Shown: piece after piece, positions 6,683 to 14,769 of the stretch | Layout of the letters: each line of letters starts with the position of its first letter | How positions within the stretch are numbered: position 1 is the first letter of the stretch | From: Acidobacteriaceae bacterium | GTDB taxonomy: Bacteria; Acidobacteriota; Terriglobia; Terriglobales; Acidobacteriaceae | Assembly (NCBI GenBank): GCA_003162495.1 | Contig: PMOF01000150.1 | Coordinates: 4,749-23,186, forward strand | Direction: 5' to 3' | DNA: 18,438 nt | Position numbers and translations under genes: made by a program | The notes under the pieces: generated by a model | Seen by the model: only the letters and a program-made list of their open reading frames with translations | Database searches by the model: none | Told to the model about the DNA's origin: nothing

Positions 6683-7840
6683 ATGGCCAATTCGGGCATC
6701 TCGTATCTGTGGCGCGACCAGGGCGCGGCAAAAGGCTACAAGTCAGGGGTTTCCTTACACGGACACACCAATCAATCCGAGGAGACACTGGATTTTCTGG
6801 CCAACTTTGGAAATCAGTTTCCGGTGATGCGGCCGCTGCTCTCGCGGATGGAGCGCCGGTCAGAGAACAACCACGGGATGAGAGTCAACTATTCGGCTGC
6901 TTACTGGACGCCGCCGATGACGCCCAAGCTGGCCTTCGACCTGGAGAGCGGGCAGATTGAGAAGCTGGACCTGGCCCCGATGGTATCACTCTCCGACCAC
7001 GACAATATCAAGGCGCCCATGCTGCTGCGGAGTGTGCCCAGCGCCCGGCAGATTCCTGTTTCGGTGGAGTGGAGCGCGCCGTATGGGGTGCAATCCTTCC
7101 ACCTGGGCGTGCATAACCTGCCCAGCGCCCGGGCGGCAGAGTGGATGGGGACGCTGAAGGAATACACGGCGCATCCGAGCGATGCTCGGCTGACCGAGAT
7201 TCTGATGGCCCTCAACGACGAACCCAACGTGCTGGTGGTCTTCAACCATCCGATGTGGGATCTCTACCTGGTGGGCCGCGAGAAACACGAGTTCCTGGTG
7301 AACGAATTCCTGCAGAAGAACGGGAACTATCTGCACGCGATGGAGCTGAACGGCCTGCGCCACTGGGATGAGAACCGCGCCGCACGGCGGCTGGCGGAGA
7401 AGTGGAACATGGCGCTGATCTCAGGCGGAGACCGGCATGGCGTGGAGCCGAACGCGAACATCAACCTGACTAATGCCACCAGCTTTACGGAGTTTGTGCA
7501 CGAGATCCGTCACGAGAAGAAGAGCAATTTGCTCTTTCTGCCCCAGTATGCCGAGCCTTGGAAGCATCGCATTCTGCAGTCGGCGATCGACGCGGTACGG
7601 GATTACCCGGAGTTTCCGCAGGGCTCGAGAACTTGGGACGAGCGCGTTTACCATCCCGATATCAACGGGGTGGCGCGTCCGCTCAGCGAGCTTTGGCCCG
7701 ACGGAACGGCGCCCTGGGTGATGCGCTGGGGCATTGCGCTGGTGCAACTGATGGGCAAAGGCCTGGTTTCGGGCAGCCTGCGGATGGCTTGGAGCGAGAC
7801 CCACCAACTGAGGCTTGCGCTGGGTGAGAACGACGGCTGA
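6683..7840 (+). CDS. PHP-domain metal-dependent phosphoesterase-like protein
   Basis: 385 residues. ATG 6683 is chosen because a strong purine-rich site (GGGGAGGGG) lies five bases upstream; the frame also has a TTG at 6635 with no such site. The PHP (polymerase and histidinol phosphatase) metal motifs are visible in order: HGH at residues 26-28 of SLHGHTN, SDHD at 104-107, FNHP at 187-190, and GGDRHG at 248-253. Together these supply the His/Asp ligands of a trinuclear metal centre. The usual PHP core of about 230-280 residues is enlarged by a middle segment (residues 35-90) and a C-terminal tail (residues 290-385) that I cannot assign. It is not the HisK or polymerase-associated form by length or context. 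Likely cytoplasmic phosphoesterase; substrate unknown. Confidence 0.92.
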   Translation: MANSGISYLWRDQGAAKGYKSGVSLHGHTNQSEETLDFLANFGNQFPVMRPLLSRMERRSENNHGMRVNYSAAYWTPPMTPKLAFDLESGQIEKLDLAPMVSLSDHDNIKAPMLLRSVPSARQIPVSVEWSAPYGVQSFHLGVHNLPSARAAEWMGTLKEYTAHPSDARLTEILMALNDEPNVLVVFNHPMWDLYLVGREKHEFLVNEFLQKNGNYLHAMELNGLRHWDENRAARRLAEKWNMALISGGDRHGVEPNANINLTNATSFTEFVHEIRHEKKSNLLFLPQYAEPWKHRILQSAIDAVRDYPEFPQGSRTWDERVYHPDINGVARPLSELWPDGTAPWVMRWGIALVQLMGKGLVSGSLRMAWSETHQLRLALGENDG

Positions 7841-7954
7841 AGGCACGCAGGCTGGGAATCCGGAAGAAAATCGGACGGACCGTGCTTCATGGCAGGGCGG
7901 CGTCAGGACTATTTGATCGTGGCGATGCGCCTTTCGCCGAATCGTGATCTTCAC
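7841..7954. other. Convergent intergenic region
   Basis: 114 bases between the tails of the PHP gene and the aminotransferase gene. A five-pair hairpin (GGCGA 7921-7925 with TCGCC 7934-7938) is present, but neither side has a run of T or A long enough for a convincing intrinsic terminator. Nothing else is seen. Confidence 0.35.
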
Positions 7955-9253
7955 TTATGCTTTGGCGGCTAACTCGCCAATCGCTCCCACTAACTTGTCC
8001 AAATCGGGGAGAGTCGTGTAAACGTGGGGAGTTACACGGACGCAACTTATATTTTCCCAGACGATGCCGACGGTATGGATCTTATATTGGTCGAAAAGGG
8101 CGGCAGATAACTGTGCTGGCGCAATTCCATCGACGCTCACGCCGCAGATCGCGCAGGAATAGTTGAGATTCAGGGATGTGTGCAGCTTGACTTTGGGGAT
8201 GGACTGGACACGAGTCGCCCAATAATTTTTCAGGTAGCCGATGCGCTGCTCTTTGCGCTTGCTGCCAATGCCCTCGTGAAAATTGATTGCTTCGCCGATG
8301 CCCTGCTCCAGGGGAAAACTGCGCGTGCCCAGGTCTTCGAACTTGCGGATGTCCGCGGAGTGGGGTTGGGAGGCACACGTCAATGGCCAGATTTTCTCGA
8401 TCTTGCCGGCCTTGACCCACATCATGCCTGTCCCTATGGGTGCAGACAGAAACTTGTGCAGGCTGGTTCCAAAGTAATCGCAGTGCAGGTCGGGGATTTT
8501 GAAATCGAGCAGACCAAAGGAGTGCGCGCCATCGGCAATGACTTCAATGTTATAAGAGTGCGCCATGTCGGCGATTTTGGCCACGGGCATGGTCTGGCCG
8601 ACCCAGTTAATCATGTGAGTGACATGGATGATTCGGGTGCGGGGAGTGATCGCCTGCTCGTAGGCCTTCACGATCACATCATCATCTTCGATGGGAAAGT
8701 CGAAGCTGATCTGTTTGTAGACAATGTCGTCGCGCTCGGCACGCTGGCGGTAAGCCTCGATCATGTGGGGGTAATCCTGCCTGGTGCCGATGACTTCATC
8801 GCCGGCTTTCAAGGGAAGGCCGAAGATGATGGTGTTGAGGGCTTCGGTGGAGTTGCGGTTGATGGCGATTTCGCCGGCCTCGGCGCCGGCCAGGCGGGCG
8901 AGCTTCTGGCGCAGGGGCTCGCGGCCCTGATCGAGAATCTGCCACATGTAGTAGGACGGACCCTCATTGGAGAGCTGGTTATATCGCTCGACGGCCTGCT
9001 GCACAACGATGGGCGCGGGAGAGACGCCGCCGTTGTTGAGGTTGACGATGTCGGGATTCACGGAATAGGAGCGCTGGATGAGGCTCCAGAAGTCTTCATT
9101 CTGGGCAACTTCCGCGGGGCCGAGATGGTCGACGGCGCGCGATGCGGCTCGCCAGTCGGCAGCGTGCGCCTGATGGAAGAGGCTGTTGGCGGAAAAAGCG
9201 CCGGCGAGGGTGGCGGCCTGGCGGAGAAAGGTGCGGCGGTCGCTGGGAATCAT
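7955..9253 (-). CDS. Tat-exported class V aminotransferase (isopenicillin-N-epimerase/cysteine-desulfurase-like)
   Basis: 432 residues from ATG 9253. A TTG at 9262 in the same frame has a better-spaced GGAAG and would add three residues. The N-terminus SDRRTFLRQAATLAG is a twin-arginine signal, ending near an A-H-A-A site at about residue 32. The rest is a PLP-dependent fold-type I enzyme of class V: NLNNGGVSPAP near residue 73, INRNSTEALN near 132, ADGAHSFG with PLP-ring Asp241, and SLHKFLSAPIGTG with the Schiff-base Lys267. The CefD-like subgroup fits best by motif spacing, but the reaction (epimerase, desulfurase or lyase) cannot be read from sequence. A PLP enzyme using Tat folds with its cofactor before export. 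It is the last gene of the gltX unit, 33 bases after the preceding stop. Confidence 0.92.
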   Translation of the reverse strand: MIPSDRRTFLRQAATLAGAFSANSLFHQAHAADWRAASRAVDHLGPAEVAQNEDFWSLIQRSYSVNPDIVNLNNGGVSPAPIVVQQAVERYNQLSNEGPSYYMWQILDQGREPLRQKLARLAGAEAGEIAINRNSTEALNTIIFGLPLKAGDEVIGTRQDYPHMIEAYRQRAERDDIVYKQISFDFPIEDDDVIVKAYEQAITPRTRIIHVTHMINWVGQTMPVAKIADMAHSYNIEVIADGAHSFGLLDFKIPDLHCDYFGTSLHKFLSAPIGTGMMWVKAGKIEKIWPLTCASQPHSADIRKFEDLGTRSFPLEQGIGEAINFHEGIGSKRKEQRIGYLKNYWATRVQSIPKVKLHTSLNLNYSCAICGVSVDGIAPAQLSAALFDQYKIHTVGIVWENISCVRVTPHVYTTLPDLDKLVGAIGELAAKA

Positions 9254-9286
9254 ACTGAGCAATGTAGGCGCTTCCAGTTCAGAGAA

Positions 9287-9910
9287 TCAACGGGAAAGTG
9301 GCGGGAGGCGGAGACCGGTGTGGAGGTCTAGAGCGAAGGGGCTTTCCCTGTCGGTCATCAGGTCCCAGCCGAGGCCGTGGAGGATGGGGCCGTCAACGTC
9401 CTCGAGAGTGATCCCTTCTGAGGACAGTTTTTCCGATTGCCAGGCTTGCCCGTTGGCGCCCCAGGCGAGGATGGAGTGATGGCCGATGAACAGGAGCAGG
9501 CCCTCGTCGGGTAGCGGCAGCACCTCCATCACAGGCCGGTAGGCAATCAAGGTGAAGAGCTCCGGGGCGGCTGTGTCGATGATGTAGGCGTAGCCGCCGG
9601 AGACGGCGCAGATTTCTCGGGGATTGGGAGTGGACCACAGGCCGGAGGGAACAGAGGGATCGCGGAAGCCGAGGGCGCAGGTGGCCAGGAACTCCTGCGC
9701 GGAGGGCGAAGGATTCGTAACGGACTCTTTGCCCGGCTCTTCAAGTGGGCGGATGAGCACTTCGAGCGCGCCGCGTTCTACTTCTTCCGCTTCCTGCGGA
9801 TACACGAAGTGGCGGGTGGGCAGGATGAGAGGGCGCGCGGAAAGAATCTCGGCCTGCCAGTGGTGAGGAAAGCTGCCGTTGAACGAAGGGGCGGCCTGAT
9901 GCCCGGTCAT
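9287..9910 (-). CDS. Uncharacterised protein coupled to the phosphatase gene
   Basis: 207 residues from ATG 9910, which overlaps the phosphatase stop in an ATGA arrangement, suggesting translational coupling. ATG 9937 in the same frame, preceded by AGGAG only two bases away, would give 216 residues and a longer overlap. No signal peptide or membrane segment is seen. The protein has two halves. The first is proline-rich with an acidic EAEEVERGALEV stretch. The second has repeated short hydrophobic strands (GGYAYIIDTA, FTLIAYRPVMEVLPL, GLLLFIGHHSILAWG) that resemble the blades of a beta-propeller or a beta-sandwich. It ends with DVDGPILHGLGWDL and FALDLHTG. I do not recognise a family. Its position between a phosphatase and an exported PLP enzyme gives no clear role. 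Confidence 0.8.
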   Translation of the reverse strand: MTGHQAAPSFNGSFPHHWQAEILSARPLILPTRHFVYPQEAEEVERGALEVLIRPLEEPGKESVTNPSPSAQEFLATCALGFRDPSVPSGLWSTPNPREICAVSGGYAYIIDTAAPELFTLIAYRPVMEVLPLPDEGLLLFIGHHSILAWGANGQAWQSEKLSSEGITLEDVDGPILHGLGWDLMTDRESPFALDLHTGLRLPPLSR

Positions 9911-10395
9911 GGCCTGGCCTGGTACTGGAGAATCCATTGCTCCTGTTCCTGGGTGTCGGGAACGGGGCAGCCGCGCGCGGTTTGAATGGCAGCCAGGGCC
10001 GATCTGGGCAGCCAGCCCAGATGGATGAGCGCGCAGGCTGCGGTAAGGGTGGCTCGGCCGACGCTTCCGCGGCAATGGATGCCGATGTGCTCCCCGGCGC
10101 GGAGGCGGCCGACCAGGTAGTGCACGAAGTTCTGGAAGGCGTCAGGGTCCGAGGGAATTTGGGTATCGGGAATGGGAAACGAGAGAAATTGCATGCCCAC
10201 TTGTTTGGCCACCCGGCCTTCGTCGGAAAGATCGAGGAAAGCGGCCTCCTGTTTTTCAAGAAGCGACACAATGGTTTGGATGCCGTTGTTCTTCATGCGC
10301 AGGAGCTCCTCTTCAAGCCAGTCGCCGCCGCGGGGTCGCAGCACAATGGCCAGTGGAGCGGGCGGATCGCCTTTGATCCAGAAGATGTCATTCAC
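9907..10395 (-). CDS. CX5R (dual-specificity type) protein phosphatase-like protein
   Basis: 162 residues from GTG 10395, with TAGGAG about ten bases upstream. The signature loop is complete: His107-Cys108-RGSVG-Arg114-Ala-Thr116, the P-loop of cysteine-based tyrosine/dual-specificity phosphatases with its nucleophile Cys and phosphate-binding Arg. A PIPD turn at residues 74-77 is in the right place to supply the general acid Asp77. Length matches minimal DSP domains. Substrates of bacterial DSPs include phosphotyrosine, phosphoinositides, and, for some, phosphoglucan or pyrophosphates; nothing here decides between them. It begins five bases after the gltX stop and overlaps the next gene by four bases (ATGA), so it is part of the gltX transcription unit. 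Cytoplasmic. Confidence 0.88.
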   Translation of the reverse strand: MNDIFWIKGDPPAPLAIVLRPRGGDWLEEELLRMKNNGIQTIVSLLEKQEAAFLDLSDEGRVAKQVGMQFLSFPIPDTQIPSDPDAFQNFVHYLVGRLRAGEHIGIHCRGSVGRATLTAACALIHLGWLPRSALAAIQTARGCPVPDTQEQEQWILQYQARP

Positions 10396-10400
10396 GGCGA

Positions 10401-12044
10401 TCAGACTCCTACAAATTGTTCGATGCGCTCTCGAACGCCGGTGATTCCCAGTGCCAGGGCGGTCCCCTGTTCAATGAGCGGGATAATCTTGTCGAAGTCG
10501 GGGCCGGAATGGGCGCCAGTGAGGGCGATGCGGGCAGGATGGTAAAGCTCTTTGCCCTTGATGCCGGTGGCCGCCTGGATCTCTTTCATCCACTCCTTGA
10601 AGTCATCGGGGGTAACGAAGCCGGAGTGGGTGCGAACGCGCCCGGCCAACTCGCCGAGCACAGAGCGGGCTGAGTCGGCCGCCAGGATGGCCGCGTTTTC
10701 CGGGTCGCGGCGGGCGGATTCGGGATTGAAGCCGAGCACCGGGGCAGCTTTGGCAGGCAGCTGGTCGAGGTGGTCGACGGCTGGTACAAAGAGCGCTAGG
10801 AGACGTGCGAACCATTCTTTTCTCAGGGCGATCAGGGTATTGGAGGGACGATTCAAATGAATGGGAGGATCCTGACTGGCCAGAACAGCCAGCGCCTCAG
10901 CGGTGTAGAGCTCCGAGGACGACCAGAGGGGAAAAATGTCTGGCCGGTGCTGGCAAAACTGGCGCTCGGCCAGCTTGGCAACGCGCTCAGGGTCGGCAAG
11001 CTTGAGGTAATAACGGTTGAGCCAGTTGAGCTTGTCGAAATCGAAGATGGCCGGGGATGGGGTGACGCGCTCCAGCGAAAAGATGGGGACCAGTTCGGCG
11101 AGAGTGAAGGTCTCAGTCTTGCCGTCTTCAGCTCCCCATCCGAGCAACGCCAGGTAGTTTGCGAGGGCCTCGGGCAGATAACCCATCTGGCGGAAGGTGG
11201 AGATGGACGTAGCGCCATGGCGCTTGGAAAGGCGTTCGCGGTCAGGGCCCAGGATGGTGGAGAGATGGGCGAACTCAGGGACGGGCCAGCCGAACGCATG
11301 GTAGATGGCAACCTGCTTGGGGGTGTTTGAAATGTGGTCGTCGCCGCGGATGACATGGGTGATGTCCATGAGCGCGTCATCGATGGTGACCACGTAGTTA
11401 TAGACTGGAACGCCGCCCGCTTCGTTCTTTGACAATCCGGCCGCGCCGCCAATAGCGCTGCGGACGAGGACCGGATCTCCAACCGTTTCGGCGGCAAACT
11501 CAACCGAGCCGCGAACCATGTCATGAAAGCGGAGGGGACGGTCTTCGATCTTCAGGCGGACGGCATAGGGCTTGCCGGCGGCCAGGTTTTGCTCGATGGC
11601 ATCCTGGCTGAGGCTGCGGCAACGGCCGGAGTAGACGTGGGGGCCGTGATGTTGTGTAGCATGAGTGCGCTCGGCCTCCAGTTCTTCCTGGGTGCAGAAG
11701 CAGCGGTAGGCCTTTCCCTCGGCCAGCAGGCGTTCGGTGTACTCGGCATAGAGGGCGAGTCGTTCGGATTGGCGATAGGGACCGTGGTCGCCTTCGCCGG
11801 GCAAGCCATCCCAGCTTGGACCCTCATCCCAGTTGATGCCCAGCCAGTGCAAGTCTTCCATGAGCTGGGTTTCGTAGCTGGCCTGGGAGCGTTCCAGGTC
11901 GGTGTCCTCAATGCGCAGGATGAACTGGCCGCCGGTGTGGCGAGCAAAGAGCCAGTTGTAAAGTGCGGTGCGCGCGTTGCCCACGTGTAGCAGCCCGGTG
12001 GGGGAGGGGGCAAACCGGACGCGGGGTTTGGGTGTGGTTGTCAT
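10401..12044 (-). CDS. gltX: Glutamyl-tRNA synthetase
   Basis: 547 residues from ATG 12044. It charges tRNA-Glu, and possibly tRNA-Gln if the organism uses the amidotransferase route. The class I signatures are clear: FAPSPTGLLHVGNART with HVGN (the HIGH motif) at residues 20-23, and ERLSKRHG with LSKRH (the KMSKS motif) at 272-276. A zinc-knuckle-like CFC (115-117) with YSGRC (138-142) matches the E. coli enzyme's zinc site. The VIRGDDHISNTPKQ block is present at 231-244. Compared with common GluRS sequences there is an extra segment of about 14 residues (roughly 197-210) between DPVLVRS and VPVYNYVVT, where most enzymes go directly from the strand to a DGxPTY turn. The C-terminal anticodon-binding domain is complete. 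First gene of a four-gene leftward unit. Confidence 0.98.
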   Translation of the reverse strand: MTTTPKPRVRFAPSPTGLLHVGNARTALYNWLFARHTGGQFILRIEDTDLERSQASYETQLMEDLHWLGINWDEGPSWDGLPGEGDHGPYRQSERLALYAEYTERLLAEGKAYRCFCTQEELEAERTHATQHHGPHVYSGRCRSLSQDAIEQNLAAGKPYAVRLKIEDRPLRFHDMVRGSVEFAAETVGDPVLVRSAIGGAAGLSKNEAGGVPVYNYVVTIDDALMDITHVIRGDDHISNTPKQVAIYHAFGWPVPEFAHLSTILGPDRERLSKRHGATSISTFRQMGYLPEALANYLALLGWGAEDGKTETFTLAELVPIFSLERVTPSPAIFDFDKLNWLNRYYLKLADPERVAKLAERQFCQHRPDIFPLWSSSELYTAEALAVLASQDPPIHLNRPSNTLIALRKEWFARLLALFVPAVDHLDQLPAKAAPVLGFNPESARRDPENAAILAADSARSVLGELAGRVRTHSGFVTPDDFKEWMKEIQAATGIKGKELYHPARIALTGAHSGPDFDKIIPLIEQGTALALGITGVRERIEQFVGV

Positions 12045-12086
12045 GGCAGCATTGATGATAGACGTTTGAAGCAGGAGTTGTAGAGC

Positions 12087-12116
12087 GATTTAGCAGTGCC
12101 CGCCCGGTAACTGCAA
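12087..12116 (-). promoter_or_regulatory. Weak candidate promoter for the gltX unit
   Basis: Minus-strand TTGCAG (12116-12111) and TAAATC (12092-12087) are 18 bases apart. Each half matches only part of the consensus, so this is a guess supported mainly by spacing and by being upstream of the first gene of a long unit. The leader would be about 35-40 bases. Confidence 0.25.
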
Positions 12117-12209
12117 TTCGGGCATATGCTGGGTCTCTTCCTGTATATAGCAGGAGAGTGGGTGCCTGCGCATATGGGCGGCCCCAATTTTTTCGCGAGG
12201 TTATTTCCT

Positions 12210-14681
12210 ATGCACCGAATGGTTCGCTTGTGCTCCATTTTTGTGGGGTCGGCGCTGCTGCTGGGCGCGGCGATTGCGCTTGCCGCCGATGCCGCGCCAA
12301 CCCTGAGCCAGAAGATCGCCGGACTGGACCGCAAGGACGGGCTATTTCCGCTGGATTGGGATGCGAAAGCGGGAAAGCTGTATTTGGAGATTCCGAGACT
12401 GGATGAGGACTTTCTGCTTCTCGATCAACTCCCCTATGGGCTGGGATCGAACGATGTGGGGCTGGACCGGGGCCAGCTTGGACAGGGGCGCGTGGTGCAT
12501 TTTTCGCGCGTGGGCGGCAAAGTTTTGCTGGTTGCGCCCAACCTGATGTACCGATCCACGGCGCAGGCGCCGGAAGAGCGGCTGGCGGTGAAAGAGTCGT
12601 TTGCCGAGTCGGTGCTGTGGGGATTTCCGATTGATGCGGAGGAGAATGGACGCCTGCTGGTGGATGCGACGGGATTCTTTTTGCGCGACGCGCACGGGGT
12701 TGCGGAGCGATTGCAGGAGGCCGGGCAGGGAACCTACAAGGTGGACAGCAGCCGCAGCGCGCTGGCGATGGACAACACCCGAAACTTTCCTAAAAACACT
12801 GAGGTCGAGGCGGAGTTGACGTTTGTGACCGATGGCGTGCCGAAGGGCGAATTTGTGGCCGAGGTGACGCCCGATCCGCACGCCATCACGTTGCGCGAAC
12901 ACACATCGTTGATTGAGTTGCCAGGGCCCGGGTACACGCAGCGGCGTTTCGATCCGCGGTCGGGATATTTTCCGGTGGATTTCAGGGACTATTCAGCGCC
13001 GCTGAGCGAGCCGATGGAGCAGCGCTTCATTGCCCGGCACAGGCTGCAAAAGCGAGATTCGAATGCGGCCGTGAGCGAGCCGGTGACGCCGCTGGTTTAC
13101 TACGTGGATCGCGGCGCGCCGGAGCCGATCCGGACGGCACTGATGGAGGGTGCGCGCTGGTGGGCGCAGGCCTTTGAGGCTGCTGGATTCAAAAACGCAT
13201 GGCGGGTGGAGGTGTTGCCGGAGGGTGCGGACCCAATGGATATCCGATACAACATGATCCAGTGGGTGCATCGCTCCACGCGCGGCTGGAGCTATGGAGT
13301 GTCGGTTGTGGATCCGCGCACCGGAGAGATTATCAAAGGGCAAGTGACGCTGGGTAGCCTGCGCGCGCGCCAGGACTACATGATCGCCGAGGCGCTGCTG
13401 GCGCCCTACGCCGAAGGCAAGCCGATTCCACAAGAGATCTTGGCGATGGTGCTGGCGCGGATGCGCCAACTCGCCGCGCACGAGGTGGGACACACGCTGG
13501 GGCTTATGCACAATTTTGCCGCGTCGTCGGTGGGACAGGGCGTCAGCGTAATGGATTATCCGCATCCCTGGATCACGATCGGGGCGGACGGCAAGCCGGA
13601 TTTGTCGCACGCCTACGCGGTGGGCATCGGCGCGTGGGACAAGGCCGCGATTCGTTATGGGTATTCGCAGTTTGCGCCCGGCACCGACGAAGCCGCCGCC
13701 CTGGATGGATTGCTGCGGCAAAATGAAGCCGACGGATTGCGATACATCACTGATGAGGACGCGCGGCCGCTGGGCAGCGCACATCCGTATGCGCATCTTT
13801 GGGACAACGGTCCGGATGCCGCCGAGGAGTTGACGCGGATGCTGGCCTTGCGCAAGGCGGCGCTGGCGCGGTTTGGGCAAGACGCGATCAAGACAGGAGA
13901 GCCGATGGCGGAACTGGAAGACACGCTGGTTCCGCTTTACCTGCTGCACCGATACCAGACTGAGGCTGCGGCCAAGTGGATTGGCGGAATCAATTACCGC
14001 TATGCCGTGCGCGGCGACGGAGGCATGGTGACCGAGCCCATTCCTTACACGCAGCAGGTGAAAGCGCTGGACGCGGTGCTGCAAACCCTGACGCCGGAGA
14101 CCTTGGCGCTGCCCGAGACGCTGCTCAGGATTCTGCCTCCGCGCCCGCCGGACTATCCGCGTACGCGGGAGTCGTTTGGCGCGCATACCGGCCTGACGTT
14201 TGACGCGCAGGGTCCGGTGGAAGCGGCTGCGGGACTGACCGCCTCGTTGCTCTTCCATCCCGCCAGGGCGAGCCGCCTTGTGGAGGATCATGCGCGCGAC
14301 GCGAAACAACTCGGATTGGAAGAGACGCTGGACGCGGTGCTGGCGGCCACATGGCGGTCGCCGCGGCTGACCGGGCTGCAGGGGGAGACGCAGTTCACCG
14401 TGGAGGATATTGTGCTCGACCATCTGCTTGGGCTGGCGGCGGCAAACGAGGCTTCCGGCGAGGCAAGGGCGGTGGCGCTGGCGGCGGCTGTGCATCTGGA
14501 CGTCTGGTTGCACGCACAGGCTCCGCAAGACGGCGACCCCGAAGTCGCCGCGCATCGGGCAGCGGCCATCGCGGAGATCGAGCGGTTCCGGAAGGATCCG
14601 GCCAAGTTTTCTCCGCCGCCGGAGTTGGCGGCGCCGCCGGGTCAGCCGATTGGGAACGACGAGGACGACGAAAGCTGGTAG
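12210..14681 (+). CDS. Secreted zinc metalloprotease, DUF5117/DUF4953 type (metzincin-like)
   Basis: 823 residues. The frame is open from 12126, but ATG 12210 is chosen: GAGG lies nine bases upstream and it begins a signal peptide (MHRMVRL, hydrophobic core, A-L-A-A near residue 26). The long middle region matches the DUF5117 type. The catalytic domain carries the extended metzincin motif HEVGHTLGLMHNF, with zinc ligands His424, His428 and His434 and catalytic Glu425. A Met-turn candidate follows at Met448 in SVMDYPHP. Upstream of it, DRGAPEPIRTALMEGARWW (around residue 298) is a familiar block of this family. The C-terminal 300 residues are helical and end in a Pro/Ala-rich acidic tail. Full-length compared with relatives of about 800-900 residues. 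Probable periplasmic or extracellular peptidase; substrate unknown. Confidence 0.94.
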   Translation: MHRMVRLCSIFVGSALLLGAAIALAADAAPTLSQKIAGLDRKDGLFPLDWDAKAGKLYLEIPRLDEDFLLLDQLPYGLGSNDVGLDRGQLGQGRVVHFSRVGGKVLLVAPNLMYRSTAQAPEERLAVKESFAESVLWGFPIDAEENGRLLVDATGFFLRDAHGVAERLQEAGQGTYKVDSSRSALAMDNTRNFPKNTEVEAELTFVTDGVPKGEFVAEVTPDPHAITLREHTSLIELPGPGYTQRRFDPRSGYFPVDFRDYSAPLSEPMEQRFIARHRLQKRDSNAAVSEPVTPLVYYVDRGAPEPIRTALMEGARWWAQAFEAAGFKNAWRVEVLPEGADPMDIRYNMIQWVHRSTRGWSYGVSVVDPRTGEIIKGQVTLGSLRARQDYMIAEALLAPYAEGKPIPQEILAMVLARMRQLAAHEVGHTLGLMHNFAASSVGQGVSVMDYPHPWITIGADGKPDLSHAYAVGIGAWDKAAIRYGYSQFAPGTDEAAALDGLLRQNEADGLRYITDEDARPLGSAHPYAHLWDNGPDAAEELTRMLALRKAALARFGQDAIKTGEPMAELEDTLVPLYLLHRYQTEAAAKWIGGINYRYAVRGDGGMVTEPIPYTQQVKALDAVLQTLTPETLALPETLLRILPPRPPDYPRTRESFGAHTGLTFDAQGPVEAAAGLTASLLFHPARASRLVEDHARDAKQLGLEETLDAVLAATWRSPRLTGLQGETQFTVEDIVLDHLLGLAAANEASGEARAVALAAAVHLDVWLHAQAPQDGDPEVAAHRAAAIAEIERFRKDPAKFSPPPELAAPPGQPIGNDEDDESW

Positions 14682-14737
14682 TGTTTCGCGCTGAGTGGTG
14701 GTTCCCTCCCGAGCCGATTTGCTTTCGAGGAATCGTA

Positions 14738-14756
14738 TCCCGTCGCGTCGGCGGGA
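14738..14756 (+). terminator. GC-rich hairpin after the metalloprotease gene
   Basis: TCCCGTCG (14738-14745) and CGGCGGGA (14749-14756) form an eight-pair stem with one G-T pair and a three-base loop. It is not followed by a T-tract, so it is a possible inefficient or Rho-assisted terminator rather than a clear intrinsic one. It separates the metalloprotease gene from the toxin-antitoxin promoter. Confidence 0.3.
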
Positions 14757-14769
14757 AGCTCCTTGTCGC

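Noticed and set aside
8180..9331. 383-codon open frame on the + strand
   Set aside because: Antisense to the class V aminotransferase, whose PLP motifs are unambiguous; the + frame is Gly/Val/Asp-rich low-information sequence.
12993..14555. 520-codon open frame on the - strand
   Set aside because: Antisense shadow of the metalloprotease gene; Arg/His/Gln-rich translation with no domain, while the sense frame has the full HExxHxxGxxH motif.
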